A DNA stretch of 64,000 nt from Natrialba hulunbeirensis JCM 10989 (GTDB lineage: Archaea > Halobacteriota > Halobacteria > Halobacteriales > Natrialbaceae): NCBI RefSeq assembly GCF_000337575.1, contig NZ_AOIM01000033.1, positions 46,874-110,873 of the forward strand, read 5' to 3'. Position 1 is the first letter of the stretch. Each line of letters starts with the position of its first letter. Under the pieces are notes generated by a model. It was given only the letters and a program-made list of their open reading frames with translations. It did not search any database and was not told the origin of the DNA. This document shows, in pieces, positions 1-9,217 of this stretch. The translations under genes were made by a program, and so were the position numbers.

Positions 1-104
1 TATAAGAGACAGGAGTGTGAGTGTGAGTACACACAGCGAGAGACGGGACAGTGAACGGATTCGAGCAGCGCTGAACTGGTTGAATGTGAAAAAACAGTGC
101 CGCC

Positions 105-1217
105 TCAATCGTCGAGCGGTGCTGGAACCACTGTTTCGACCGGTTCGAACGTGCTCCGTTCGGCCGTTCCGTACAGCGTATCCCACTCGTTCGTCACGTC
201 GTATTCGCTGAGCGCCGAGAGCAGGAGTTCGCCGGGACCGACGTAGGTCAGTGAGCCAAACGCCCACGCCGAACTGCCGTTCGGAAGCTTATCTTGTTCG
301 CGAGGCCGCCGGAAGTCGAGCACGCCGCCGATCGCGTCGCGGCTCGCAACTGCCAGATCACGCGCCTCCTCGTATCGGTTGATCGGGAACTGCCGACCGT
401 CGCCGACCAGCAGCCCGGGTCCATCGCCCTCGAGAACGCTCCGAACGTCGGTACGGCCCGACTCGATCAACAGCGAAATGACGTCAATCGACGACCCCTC
501 TCCGTTGATAACATCCACGTAGCGGACGATTCGGCCGCCGCTCTGGATGTCGAGGTCGGGATCATCGGTTTCGTTTTTGCCTGCGCTTTCGGGCTGCTTC
601 TCACTCTCACTCCCGCCAGCACCACGCCCCTCCCCATCGAACCGCTCTGCCATCGCCACCGGCTCGTACTCGAGTAACCCTGCCGTCGCAAGATCAGCGT
701 TGACCCCGTGGGCGAGCAGGACGCCATCGAGAGTGATACTCGAGGGGATGAGCAGACGCAGGTCGCCGGGCTCGCTCTCGGCGCTGTCCTCGAGTGCGAT
801 CGGGATCGGGCCGAGCGGGAGGGACTCGAGTGAGGCGGCGAGGTCGAGCGCCCTGTCGACGTCGTCCTCGTCGAGGTAGGCAGCGGAGGTGACGAGTGCG
901 CCGGTGTCCTCGAGCGGGTCGTAGCTGACGCGGCTGGTGAGGGCGGCGATGCGGGCGCGGATCTGTTCGAGGCGACTACTGACGTCGCCCTGTTCGAGTT
1001 CGTCGCGGCCGCGCTGTGTGAGGCGGCGGCCCTGACCGGGGACTTTCTCCGTGAGCCCGAGGTCGTCGAGTTCAGAGAGTGTGAGCCGGATTGTCCGGTC
1101 TTTGATCTCGTAGCCGTGGAGCTGCATGAGTTCGACGAGTTGGATGCTGCCGATCGGGCTGTGGCGGTCGACGAGTCGAAGGAGGTCGTACGTCCGTCTA
1201 TCGAGCTCCGGAGCCAT
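105..1217 (-). CDS. NrpR-like transcriptional regulator (winged helix + DUF128)
   Basis: The 370-residue protein begins with a winged helix-turn-helix of the RNase R/NrpR type (about residues 8-75). A long DUF128/NrpR regulatory domain follows (about 90-340). An acidic, low-complexity linker interrupts it near residues 190-225. In methanogens NrpR represses nitrogen-assimilation genes and responds to 2-oxoglutarate; methanogen NrpR often carries two regulatory domains, whereas this one appears to have one. It diverges from a ureohydrolase-aminotransferase operon, which fits a nitrogen role, but control of that operon is inference. The ATG at 1217 gives the expected N-terminus directly before the helix-turn-helix. 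Confidence 0.85.
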   Translation of the reverse strand: MAPELDRRTYDLLRLVDRHSPIGSIQLVELMQLHGYEIKDRTIRLTLSELDDLGLTEKVPGQGRRLTQRGRDELEQGDVSSRLEQIRARIAALTSRVSYDPLEDTGALVTSAAYLDEDDVDRALDLAASLESLPLGPIPIALEDSAESEPGDLRLLIPSSITLDGVLLAHGVNADLATAGLLEYEPVAMAERFDGEGRGAGGSESEKQPESAGKNETDDPDLDIQSGGRIVRYVDVINGEGSSIDVISLLIESGRTDVRSVLEGDGPGLLVGDGRQFPINRYEEARDLAVASRDAIGGVLDFRRPREQDKLPNGSSAWAFGSLTYVGPGELLLSALSEYDVTNEWDTLYGTAERSTFEPVETVVPAPLDD

Positions 1218-1408
1218 TCAGAGGATAGTGGATGAGGGAGACCACCAAGCTTTGGGTTCGGGTTGGTTTTGGGGGGAGACACTGGCATCGAACAGGAGTC
1301 AGTTCGAGCCTGGGTCACCCCGTATGTGTTCGGGAATAGAGGTTGTGTTTGGGTGATGTCCGCACGCGGTGCGTAACCTTATTAGTGCTGTCGCGAAACG
1401 AATAGGGT

Positions 1409-1422
1409 GGCAACTAGTTGCC
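1409..1422. promoter_or_regulatory. Perfect 14-bp palindrome upstream of the ureohydrolase operon
   Basis: GGCAACTAGTTGCC is a perfect inverted repeat. It lies about 15 bp before a short leader ORF and about 25 bp after a TATA-like CCTTATTA (near 1377). That position suits an operator near the transcription start. The divergent NrpR-like gene is one candidate regulator; this is inference. Confidence 0.45.
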
Positions 1423-1435
1423 GGGATGTATTAGA

Positions 1436-1543
1436 ATGACACTCGATCTCTCGCAGGTGCGAGCAGTCGGAACAGTGACAGGGGACGCTTCGCAATCGAC
1501 CGCGCTGGCCGGTAGCCAGCAAGCCAAGGTGGGCACCCAATGA
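1436..1543 (+). CDS. Possible 35-residue leader ORF overlapping the ureohydrolase start
   Basis: An ATG at 1436 opens a 35-codon frame that ends in TGA at 1541-1543. The stop overlaps the ATG of the next gene by the ATGA arrangement typical of translational coupling. The peptide starts MTLDLSQVRAVGTV and has no recognisable domain. It could be a leader peptide, a small protein, or a chance frame. The exact ATGA overlap and the palindrome just upstream are the only support. Confidence 0.35.
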   Translation: MTLDLSQVRAVGTVTGDASQSTALAGSQQAKVGTQ

Positions 1544-2544
1544 GCGATCAGCACCCTGCAGCGGCGTTCCGAGAGTCGGTCGAGGGGGCGAACGTGGAAC
1601 TCGCGTATGCTGGTCCGAAGACGTTCCTGAAGGGGGAGATGCGGGATGTCGGTGACGTCTCCGACGTCGACGCGGCAACGTTTGGCGTCCCCTACGACGG
1701 TGCGGTCTCGAACCGACCAGGTGCACGCTACGGCCCCCAGGCCATCCGGCGTGCAAGCGGTTGGTGGGCGTATCTCTCCGACTACAAGGGCGGGCTCACG
1801 AATATGCAGACCGGGAAGCAGGTGAACTTCGACGATCTCACCGTCGCTGACTGTGGTGACGCACCAATCTTCCCGATGGACAGCGAGACGACCGCCGAGA
1901 GCATCGCCGCGCACATGGCGACGGTCGCGTCACAGACCTTCCCCGTCATGCTCGGCGGCGACCACTACTGTACGTTCCCAGCCCTCCGCGGGTTCGCGGA
2001 AGGTGCCGAACACGACGATGTCGGCTTCGTTCAGATCGATGCCCACACCGACACCACCTCCGAGAGCCCCGTTTTCGGCACGGACTTCCACGGCTCGAGT
2101 ACGGCGCTGATCGCAGACTCCGAGTACACCGACTACGAGCACGTCAGTCAGGTTGGCATCCGCGGCTACGAATCTCCCGAGTTCTTCGAGTTCGCCGAGG
2201 AAACCGGACTCAACCTCTATACGATGCGCGACGTCGAAGACCAGGGGATTACGTCGGTTGTGGCCGACGCGGTCGCCGCCGCGGCCGAGGGAACCGACGC
2301 GGTCTACGTCTCCTTCGATATCGATGCCGTCGATCCGAGCGTCGCGCCGGGAACCGGCACTCCTGTGCCAGGCGGACTGACCCCACACCAGGCGCTCAAA
2401 ACGATGGAAGTGCTCGGCGAGACCGACGATGTCGGCGCGGTCGACATGATGGAGGTCGCACCTCGGTACGACTCCGATGAGGGCACCCAGCGACTCGCCT
2501 CGTACCTGCTCGTGACGCTACTCGAGCGCAAGTTCGCAGAGTGA
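1540..2544 (+). CDS. Ureohydrolase (agmatinase family)
   Basis: The 334-residue protein belongs to the arginase/agmatinase superfamily. The dinuclear metal ligands are all present: GGDHY (about 139-143), DAHTD (167-171) and SFDIDAVDP (258-266). Family members hydrolyse guanidino compounds to urea plus an amine. Substrates in this family include agmatine, guanidinobutyrate and formiminoglutamate, and the sequence alone does not settle which one applies here. It is cotranscribed with an aminotransferase that starts three bases after its stop, suggesting a nitrogen-releasing catabolic step followed by transamination. Many annotations would call it speB; the symbol is left blank because the substrate is uncertain. 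Confidence 0.88.
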   Translation: MSDQHPAAAFRESVEGANVELAYAGPKTFLKGEMRDVGDVSDVDAATFGVPYDGAVSNRPGARYGPQAIRRASGWWAYLSDYKGGLTNMQTGKQVNFDDLTVADCGDAPIFPMDSETTAESIAAHMATVASQTFPVMLGGDHYCTFPALRGFAEGAEHDDVGFVQIDAHTDTTSESPVFGTDFHGSSTALIADSEYTDYEHVSQVGIRGYESPEFFEFAEETGLNLYTMRDVEDQGITSVVADAVAAAAEGTDAVYVSFDIDAVDPSVAPGTGTPVPGGLTPHQALKTMEVLGETDDVGAVDMMEVAPRYDSDEGTQRLASYLLVTLLERKFAE

Positions 2545-2547
2545 ACA

Positions 2548-3720
2548 ATGACACGAACACCAGAGTTCGACGACGGTGCGATCGGCAGTTCCCGAACGTC
2601 GGGCGTCGCTGAGTCCGTCATCCGCGAGATGACCCGCGAGGCGATCGACCGCGGCGCGATCAACCTCTCACAGGGGATTCCCGACGAGGACGAGACGCCA
2701 CCCGAGATCAAGGCTGCCGCCCAGGAGGCTATCGAGACCGACAGCCAGTACACCATCACCTGGGGGCTACCCGAACTGCGCGACGCCGTCGCCGAGCGCT
2801 ACGCCGAGTGGAAAGGCGTCGAGTACGACCCTGAAACCGAGGTCACGATCACCAGCGGCACCAGCGAGGCCATCATGTCGACGATGCTCTCGCTTGCCGG
2901 CCCTGGTGACGAGGTCATCTACTTCGAACCCGTCTACGAGAGCTACATCCCCGCGAGCCAGTTCGCGGGCGCGAGCGCCGTTCCTATCGACATTACCGAC
3001 GGCCTCGGCATCGACTTCGAGGCACTCGAGTCGGCTGCCGAAAACGCCCGGATCATCGTCCTCAACACGCCGATGAATCCGACGGGGAAGGTGTTCACGC
3101 GCGAGGAACTCGAGCGCATCGAGGACATCGTCTTCGAGCACGACCTGATCGTCCTCACCGACGAAATTTACGAACACATCGTCTACACCGACGACTACGT
3201 CAGCCCGGTCGAAGTCGGCGACCTCGCTGACCGGACCATCGTCTGTACGGGCATGTCGAAGACGTTCAGCGTCACCGGCTGGCGCGTCGGCTTCTGTCTC
3301 GCACCCGAGTACCTCTCGAAGGAACTCCGGAAGATCCACGACTACACGAGCATCTGTGCGCCGACGCCGTTCCAGAAGGCCGGCGTCGAAGCGCTCGAAC
3401 TGCCCGAATCGTACTACCAGGAGCTCTCCGACTCCTACGAGGAGCGACGGGACATCCTCTACGACGGGCTACAGGAAGCCGGCCTCGACCCGGTCAAACC
3501 CGACGGCGCGTACTACATTCTGACGCGGTATCCGACGGACGAGGACGACATCGAGTTCTGCTACCGGCTGATCCGCGAAGCCGGCGTCGCCGCCGTCCCA
3601 GGCAGTAGCTTCTACACGGATCCCGACGCCGACTCCGACTGGGTCCGGTTCACCTTCTCGCGCAACGAGGAGACGATTCGCGAGGCAGTCGACCGGCTCG
3701 TCGAGAATCGCTGGTGGTAG
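2548..3720 (+). CDS. Class I/II PLP-dependent aminotransferase
   Basis: At 390 residues it has the usual length of a fold-type I aspartate/aromatic aminotransferase. Visible PLP-site features are NTPMNPTG (Asn near 177), TDEIY (Asp 205, Tyr 208) and SKTFSVTGWR with the Schiff-base lysine at about 238. The C-terminal FTFSRNEE carries the arginine that binds the substrate carboxylate. Only three bases separate it from the upstream ureohydrolase, so the two are almost certainly one operon. The amino-acid substrate cannot be read from sequence; aspartate, alanine or an aromatic amino acid are all possible. Confidence 0.9.
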   Translation: MTRTPEFDDGAIGSSRTSGVAESVIREMTREAIDRGAINLSQGIPDEDETPPEIKAAAQEAIETDSQYTITWGLPELRDAVAERYAEWKGVEYDPETEVTITSGTSEAIMSTMLSLAGPGDEVIYFEPVYESYIPASQFAGASAVPIDITDGLGIDFEALESAAENARIIVLNTPMNPTGKVFTREELERIEDIVFEHDLIVLTDEIYEHIVYTDDYVSPVEVGDLADRTIVCTGMSKTFSVTGWRVGFCLAPEYLSKELRKIHDYTSICAPTPFQKAGVEALELPESYYQELSDSYEERRDILYDGLQEAGLDPVKPDGAYYILTRYPTDEDDIEFCYRLIREAGVAAVPGSSFYTDPDADSDWVRFTFSRNEETIREAVDRLVENRWW

Positions 3721-3819
3721 GCGCCAGCGATTGAATCGCCACACTGTCACCGACCGTCGACCGCTCGAAGCCGGCGAACGTCGAAACGACTTTGCACACC
3801 CGGGCTGTACCCCGCGCGT

Positions 3820-3948
3820 ATGCTCGGCTTCATCCCTGACGACCCCGTCATCATCGCCATCGTCGTAATCCTGCTTTCGCTCATCTTCTTTACCTACCTG
3901 CTGCTCCGGCGGACGGTACTCGAGTTCCGCGATGGTATGGGCCGGTAA
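3820..3948 (+). CDS. Small single-pass membrane protein (42 aa)
   Basis: An ATG at 3820 opens a 42-codon frame: a short N-terminus (MLGFIPDDP), one strongly hydrophobic segment (about residues 9-29) and a basic/charged C-tail (RRTVLEFRDGMGR). The arrangement is that of a single transmembrane helix with a cytoplasmic positive end. It stands alone between the aminotransferase and the convergent threonine aldolase. No family was recognised. The good helix and the charge asymmetry support a real gene. Confidence 0.55.
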   Translation: MLGFIPDDPVIIAIVVILLSLIFFTYLLLRRTVLEFRDGMGR

Positions 3949-4028
3949 CAAGCGCTACGCGTCGCTCAAGCGAGTAGCCACGAATCACAACGCAACGAGT
4001 GCCGACAGTGACGACGCGTCGGTGCGAG

Positions 4029-5039
4029 TTAGAACACGTCCGCGATCCGCCCGAGCGCCGTCTCGACGTCGGCCGCCGACACGTCGCGGTGCGTACAGAA
4101 CCGAACCGTCGTCGGGCCGAACACCGTCGCCAGCACGTCCTGTTCTTCTAAGCGCTCGAGTACCGCCTCCGTGTCGAGTCCGGTACCAGCAACGTCCGCG
4201 AGGACGATGTTCGTCTCCGGCGTTTGCACGTCGAAGCCGTCGATCTCGTCCAATCCATCCGCGAGCGCGCGGGCGTTCTCGTGATCCGTTGCGAGTGACT
4301 CGACGTTCTCGAGTGCACAGAGTGCTGGGCCAGCAATGATGCCGGCCTGGCGCATGCCGCCGCCGAGGAGCTTGCGGGTGCGGCGGGCATCCTCGATGAA
4401 CGCCTCGGAGCCGGCGAGCATCGAGCCGACCGGCGCGCCGAGGCCCTTCGAGAGCGAGACCATGACCGTGTCGACCGGGTCGACGATCTCGGTTACGGGA
4501 ACGTCGAGCGCCGTCGCGGCGTTGAACACGCGCGCGCCGTCGAGGTGGACCGGCACGTCGTTCTCGTGGGCCGCCTCGGCCGCCGCGGCGATCTTCTCGG
4601 GATCGATCGCGAGGCCGCCGCGGGCGTTGTGGGTGTTCTCGAGACAGAGCAGGCCGGTGCCGGGTCGGTGGAGTTCCTCCTCGACAAGGCCGGCTTCGAC
4701 CTGCTCGGGCGTTGGAACGCCCCGGTCGGTGTCGAGCATCCGCACCTGCAAGCCGGCGAGGTCCGCGAAGCCGCCGAGTTCGTACTTCACGACGTGGCTC
4801 TTGCGATCCGCGAGCACTTCCTGCCCGCGCTCGGTGTGGACGCGACCGGCGATCTGGTTCGCCATCGTCCCCGTCGGGCAGTACAGCGCGGCCTCGGTGC
4901 CAAGTCGTTCAGCGACGCGGGACTCGAGTTCGGCCACAGTCGGGTCCTCACGGTAGACATCGTCGCCGACCTCGGCGTCGCGTGCGGCCTCGCGCATTCG
5001 ATCGTCGGGTGTCGTAACAGTATCCGAGCGAAAGTCCAT
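4029..5039 (-). CDS. Low-specificity L-threonine aldolase
   Basis: This PLP-dependent, fold-type I enzyme cleaves threonine or allo-threonine to glycine and acetaldehyde. The N-terminus MDFRSDTVT is the family hallmark, and for that reason the start is placed at 5039 rather than 13-14 codons further upstream. Other hallmarks are CPTGTMANQ, HLDGARVFNA (aspartate contacting the PLP ring) and SLSKGLGAPVGS with the PLP lysine. The length of about 336 residues is normal. It stands alone, convergent with the small membrane protein. Confidence 0.92.
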   Translation of the reverse strand: MDFRSDTVTTPDDRMREAARDAEVGDDVYREDPTVAELESRVAERLGTEAALYCPTGTMANQIAGRVHTERGQEVLADRKSHVVKYELGGFADLAGLQVRMLDTDRGVPTPEQVEAGLVEEELHRPGTGLLCLENTHNARGGLAIDPEKIAAAAEAAHENDVPVHLDGARVFNAATALDVPVTEIVDPVDTVMVSLSKGLGAPVGSMLAGSEAFIEDARRTRKLLGGGMRQAGIIAGPALCALENVESLATDHENARALADGLDEIDGFDVQTPETNIVLADVAGTGLDTEAVLERLEEQDVLATVFGPTTVRFCTHRDVSAADVETALGRIADVF

Positions 5040-5208
5040 CATGCGATGCAGTTGCCGGCCGCCGGCAAAGAACGCTGGCATGTGCGGACGGTCAGCGAGA
5101 GAGTCTCACACGGACACCCATACGCCGTATCAGTGATCACAGTGCTGTGTCTGGCTCTCAGTACCCACCAAACAGTACGTTGAAGTGTCAGCCATCTGTT
5201 GTGGTCGT

Positions 5209-6279
5209 ATGGCCCCTGATTCGCCCCCGTCCGACTCCCCTCCCTCGTCCTCTTCGTCCCCTTCCTCTCCCAGGTCGGCGACAGCAACACCCAGATCTTT
5301 CAATGCGCACGTCTCGCGGATCGTCGGCCGATTCAGTTCCCTGCTCCCATTCATGCTCGTGCCGCTCGCTCTCTCGCTCGCCGACCCCGGAAAAGTCGCC
5401 CGAACGATGGCACCACAGAGTGGGTTCACTATCTCTGCGAAATTCCCGTTACCGAACCCGCTGCTCGACCTCTGGGCGTTTATCGACGCTCCCGACGCCG
5501 AGACGACCGGGGCGTCGAGTGCGGTACATCCCGGTGCTGGAACAGGCACCGCCACTGGCCACGGACCCGCCGGAGCCGACGTAACGATCGAAACGCCGTT
5601 CGAAACGGTCGTCGTTCCGCCCGAAATCGGCGGACCCTCGCTGCTCGGGGTCATTGGTGGATTCCTCGTCGTCTACGCCCTCATCGCAGCGGTGATCGCC
5701 GCGGGCTACATCGGCGGACTGGACCGACGACTTCGCGGCGAACCAGTCGCGATAGCAGCGCTCGTGAGGCAGTATACGCCGCCATTCTTTGTCTATCACC
5801 TGCTCGTCTTCGCTGCGTTTCTGCTCGCGATCCCACTGATGCTGGTCAGTCCTGCGTTCATTCTTCTCGCGATACCCGTCGCGTTCGTTCTGATGTACCT
5901 CTTCTACGCCGCGCCGTTCCTGTTCGTGGTCGCCGATGAACCGGTTATCGAGGCACTACGCCGATCCGCCGGATACGCTCTTTCGGGCGGTGCCTACTTT
6001 CAGTTTGCACTCGGACACGTTGCGGTTGGTATCATCGCCTCCATCCCGCTCTCGCTGTTCGTGAGTACAGTCCCCGTGATCGGCTTCGTCACTGCCCTCG
6101 CCGTGGCGGTCCCGCTCTCGTTCGTGCTGACGGCTGCGACCGTCTCGTTCTGCCAGGAACTGGACGAACTGGACGGACAGAACGCAGGAGCGAACGGGGC
6201 TAGTGGCGTTCCACCCAGCACTCAGCAAAGCGTTAGTGGGAGCGGTGACACGAATTGGGTGACTGACCGTGCCAACTGA
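5209..6279 (+). CDS. Polytopic membrane protein, unknown function
   Basis: The protein has about 356 residues from the ATG at 5209; a GTG eight codons upstream is possible. A Ser/Pro-rich N-tail leads to a hydrophobic segment (SSLLPFMLVPLALSLA), a periplasmic-side loop rich in Gly/Thr/Ala, and then about four to five long hydrophobic stretches between residues 150 and 330. The overall look is that of the haloarchaeal integral membrane proteins of the DUF4013/DUF7847 type, but no catalytic motif is visible. The stop overlaps the next small membrane-protein gene by 11 bp, indicating cotranscription. Confidence 0.7.
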   Translation: MAPDSPPSDSPPSSSSSPSSPRSATATPRSFNAHVSRIVGRFSSLLPFMLVPLALSLADPGKVARTMAPQSGFTISAKFPLPNPLLDLWAFIDAPDAETTGASSAVHPGAGTGTATGHGPAGADVTIETPFETVVVPPEIGGPSLLGVIGGFLVVYALIAAVIAAGYIGGLDRRLRGEPVAIAALVRQYTPPFFVYHLLVFAAFLLAIPLMLVSPAFILLAIPVAFVLMYLFYAAPFLFVVADEPVIEALRRSAGYALSGGAYFQFALGHVAVGIIASIPLSLFVSTVPVIGFVTALAVAVPLSFVLTAATVSFCQELDELDGQNAGANGASGVPPSTQQSVSGSGDTNWVTDRAN

Positions 6280-6523
6280 GAACGAAGTCAGGGACGAGGG
6301 CAAAGACAAGACCAACACCAAACGCGGCCGCCAACTCGTCTCCATTCTCCGACTGCTCGCCATCGCCCTGCTCACCGTCGGCTTCAGCGGGTGGGTACTC
6401 GAGGACGGGGGCGAGGTCGTACTCGAGTCCCCGTTCGTCATCGCGTTCGCCGCGGGGATTGTCTGTGCGTTCGCATCGATCTATCTGGGGATTTTTCTGG
6501 CGGACGGTGGGGCGGGACGGTGA
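6269..6523 (+). CDS. Small two-helix membrane protein (84 aa)
   Basis: The GTG start lies inside the end of the preceding membrane-protein gene. A charged, Lys-rich N-tail of about 22 residues precedes two hydrophobic segments (LVSILRLLAIALLTVGFSGW and the segment around residues 56-76). This is typical of small haloarchaeal membrane proteins with two helices. The 11-bp overlap suggests it is translated with its upstream neighbour and may work with it. The family was not recognised. Confidence 0.6.
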   Translation: MPTENEVRDEGKDKTNTKRGRQLVSILRLLAIALLTVGFSGWVLEDGGEVVLESPFVIAFAAGIVCAFASIYLGIFLADGGAGR

Positions 6524-6661
6524 GCCGGCAGGTGTGAGCAACGGAAGGAACTGAAAGAGGACGATGCTGGGCTGACTGATGAACGAACAGGGGGTGACGC
6601 CCTGCTGACCGGTAGTTTCGATTCGAAAACTGTATCCCAGTACTGCGAATACTCGTCCAGT

Positions 6662-7756
6662 ATGGATCCGCGAATCCGCAACCACGCCGAGATTATCGCG
6701 AATCACTCGGTCGATCTGCAGGAAGGCGACAACGTCGTCATCGACGCTCATCCCGTCGCTGAGGACCTCGTCGTCGCCCTTCACGAGATCATCGGGGAGA
6801 AGGGGGCAAATCCGGTCACGACGAGTCAGCGCACCGGTAAGCGCGAGCAGCGTGCGTTCCTCCGCGCGAGCGACGGCGAGTTCGAGACGCCGGAACACGA
6901 ACTCGCGCTCATCGAGAACACGGACGTCTACATCGCCATCCGCGCCGGCGACAACGTCACCCAGACCAGCGATATCGACCCAGAAGTCAGCGCCGCCTAC
7001 GGGAAGGCCCACCGACCGATCCTGAACGAGCGCCTCTCGACGCGCTGGTGTCTGACCCAGTACCCTGCGCCCGCGAACGCCCAGCTCGCCGAAATGAGCA
7101 CCGAGGGCTACGAGAACTTCGTCTGGGACGCCGTTAACAAAGACTGGGACGAGCAGCGCGAGCTCCAGGCGAACATGGTCGAAATCCTCGACCCCGCCGA
7201 GGAGGTCCGCATCGTCAGCGGCGACACCACCGACGTGACCATGTCCGTCGCGGGCAACCCGACGATCAACGACCACGGCGAGCACAACCTCCCCGGCGGC
7301 GAGGTCTTCACCGCACCACAGCCAGACAGCGTCGAGGGCGAGGTCCTGTTCGACATGCCGCTGTATCACCAGGGTCGAGAGATTACGGACGTCTATCTCG
7401 AGTTCGAGGGCGGCGAGGTCGTCTCCCACTCGGCGGCGAAGAACGAGGAGATTCTGACGGAAGTCCTCAACACCGACGACGGCGCGCGCCGGCTCGGTGA
7501 ACTCGGGATCGGAATGAACCGCGATATCGACCGATTCACGTACAATATGCTCTTCGACGAGAAGATGGGCGACACCGTCCACATGGCAGTCGGCCGCGCC
7601 TACGACAACACCGTCGGCGAGGGCAACGAGCAAAACGAGAGCGCGACCCACGTCGACATGATCGTCGATATGAGCGAGGATTCGTACATCGAAGTTGACG
7701 GTGAGGTTGTGCAGCGAGACGGCATCTTCCGATTCGAAGACGGCTTCGAAGAGTAG
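6662..7756 (+). CDS. M29-family metal-dependent aminopeptidase
   Basis: At 364 residues it matches the thermophilic aminopeptidase family M29 (AmpS/PepS/aminopeptidase T), intracellular dinuclear metal exopeptidases. The family signature LPGGEVFTAP is present, with its metal-binding Glu. So is the C-terminal metal cluster spread over HMAVGRAY, NESATHVDM and DMSEDS. The gene starts at the first ATG and is preceded by an AT-rich stretch. It stands alone, co-oriented with the downstream universal stress protein, and probably acts in peptide turnover. Confidence 0.9.
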   Translation: MDPRIRNHAEIIANHSVDLQEGDNVVIDAHPVAEDLVVALHEIIGEKGANPVTTSQRTGKREQRAFLRASDGEFETPEHELALIENTDVYIAIRAGDNVTQTSDIDPEVSAAYGKAHRPILNERLSTRWCLTQYPAPANAQLAEMSTEGYENFVWDAVNKDWDEQRELQANMVEILDPAEEVRIVSGDTTDVTMSVAGNPTINDHGEHNLPGGEVFTAPQPDSVEGEVLFDMPLYHQGREITDVYLEFEGGEVVSHSAAKNEEILTEVLNTDDGARRLGELGIGMNRDIDRFTYNMLFDEKMGDTVHMAVGRAYDNTVGEGNEQNESATHVDMIVDMSEDSYIEVDGEVVQRDGIFRFEDGFEE

Positions 7757-7839
7757 TCGAACAAACACGGCGGCCAGCCGTTTTTGCTGGGGTAGAACCA
7801 GCAGCCGCGCTTATACACCTGCGGGGAGAACGACGGCGT

Positions 7840-8262
7840 ATGGCAGTTCTCGTCGCATACGACGGCTCGGAGTCCGCACAGCAGGCGGTCGAATACGCGT
7901 TTACCACCCACGCTGACGACGAAATCGTCCTCCTTCGCGTCGTCGAAGCCGCCGAGGGCTACACCGGCGCGAGCGTCAATTACGTTCAGGACACACTCAA
8001 GGACAAGCAGGATGAGGTCTCAGACACGCTCCGAGAGGAGATCGCCGAACTCGCGAGCAATCCGGACGTCGCGTTCAGAACGGAGACAGCGATCGGTCGG
8101 CCGGACAACGAAGTGGTCGCGTTCGCCGAAGACGAGTCGAACGGCATCGACCATATCGTCGTCGGCAGCCACGGCCGCTCGGGCGTTTCCCGGGTTCTCC
8201 TCGGCAGTATCGCAGAAAAAATCGTTCGTCGAGCGCCGGTTCCGGTGACGGTCGTCCGGTAG
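7840..8262 (+). CDS. Universal stress protein (UspA family)
   Basis: This 140-residue single-domain protein has the beta-1 start MAVLVAYDGSESA and the ATP-binding signature G-x2-G-x9-G-S near the C-terminus (GSHG followed nine residues later by GS). It is therefore of the ATP-binding MJ0577 type, not the UspA type that does not bind ATP. Haloarchaeal genomes carry many such stand-alone copies with poorly known individual roles. A TATA-like CTTATAC lies about 30 bp before the ATG, consistent with a leaderless or short-leader transcript. Confidence 0.92.
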   Translation: MAVLVAYDGSESAQQAVEYAFTTHADDEIVLLRVVEAAEGYTGASVNYVQDTLKDKQDEVSDTLREEIAELASNPDVAFRTETAIGRPDNEVVAFAEDESNGIDHIVVGSHGRSGVSRVLLGSIAEKIVRRAPVPVTVVR

Positions 8263-8295
8263 CACGACCAGCGTTCTGTGAGTGTCCATCGTGAC

Positions 8296-8330
8296 CGACG
8301 AACCGCGAACCACGAACTGCGAACGACGAC
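8296..8330. repeat. Low-complexity CGAAC(C/T) repeat tract
   Basis: Between the convergent usp and SDR genes, units of the form CGAACC/CGAACT recur four times in about 35 bp (CGAACCGCGAACCACGAACTGCGAA). A related tract of GCGAG units sits near 13550. No function is evident. Confidence 0.5.
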
Positions 8331-8331
8331 C

Positions 8332-9105
8332 TCACTGCGTGTTGGTCATTCCGCCATCGACGACCAGCGACTCACCGGTGACGTACGACGACTGCTCACT
8401 CGCGAGGTACACCGCCGCGTCCGCAATCTCGTCGGGCTGGCCGGCGCGCCTGGACGGAATCGACTCGAGAAAGGCGTCCTCGTCCTCCGAACCGATGATC
8501 GAGACGTCGTCGGTCGTCATCGTCGTCTCGATCAATCCCGGATGGATTGTGTTCACGCGAACGTCCTCGGGACCGAGTACCGACGCCATAGCGTAGGTCA
8601 AGAGCCGAACCGCACCCTTCGTTCCACAGTAGGTGACGAACTCGCCCGCGCCCTCGAGTCCGGCGACCGACGAGAGGTTGATGATGCTCCCACCGTCGGC
8701 CTCGACCATGCGTCTCGCGGCCGCCTGCGCACCGAAGTAGACACCCTTGACGTTGATATTCATCATCCGGTCGAACGCTTCCTCCTCGGTCTCGAGAAAC
8801 TCCTCGCCGTGGAAGATACCGGCGTTGTTCACCATCACCGTCACACCGCCGAACTCGTCGGCCGCTGCGACAGCGCTCTCGAGGTCGTCGACAGACGACA
8901 CGTCACACTCGACGTACGCCGTCTCGGCCTCAGTTTCCTCGTCGATCAGTTCGTGGGTCGGCTTCCCGCCCTCTCGCGGGGTGTCCTGGATGTCGGCGAT
9001 GACGATATCCGCCCCGTCCGCGGCAAACCGTCGGGCGATTGCGCGGCCGATTCCGCTTGCGCCGCCAGTGATCACTGCAACCTCGTCTTCGAGTACCTGT
9101 GTCAT
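8332..9105 (-). CDS. Short-chain dehydrogenase/reductase (glucose dehydrogenase/FabG-like)
   Basis: This is a classical SDR of 257 residues. The dinucleotide-binding TGGASGIG lies at 13-20, NNAG at 93-96, the catalytic Ser at 145, and the YxxxK pair at Tyr159/Lys163. The acidic residue after beta-2 (IADIQ, Asp near 38) favours NAD(H) over NADP(H). The closing VVDGG is family-typical. The substrate is unknown; such genes are often labelled 3-oxoacyl-ACP reductase or glucose 1-dehydrogenase without evidence. It stands alone. Confidence 0.9.
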   Translation of the reverse strand: MTQVLEDEVAVITGGASGIGRAIARRFAADGADIVIADIQDTPREGGKPTHELIDEETEAETAYVECDVSSVDDLESAVAAADEFGGVTVMVNNAGIFHGEEFLETEEEAFDRMMNINVKGVYFGAQAAARRMVEADGGSIINLSSVAGLEGAGEFVTYCGTKGAVRLLTYAMASVLGPEDVRVNTIHPGLIETTMTTDDVSIIGSEDEDAFLESIPSRRAGQPDEIADAAVYLASEQSSYVTGESLVVDGGMTNTQ

Positions 9106-9217
9106 TGCCCGGATTCCTACACCACCAAGAGAGGAAGTGCTAGCCAGTCGTCAGAAAGCAGACTGGTTGTGCTGGTTGTGGTGGGAGAGAGTCTGTGCGG
9201 AACGAAGACACAGCCGC

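Noticed and set aside
6233-7768. 511-residue ORF antisense to the M29 aminopeptidase
   Set aside because: It is the mirror frame of a GC-rich gene and has no domain; the plus-strand gene has all family motifs.
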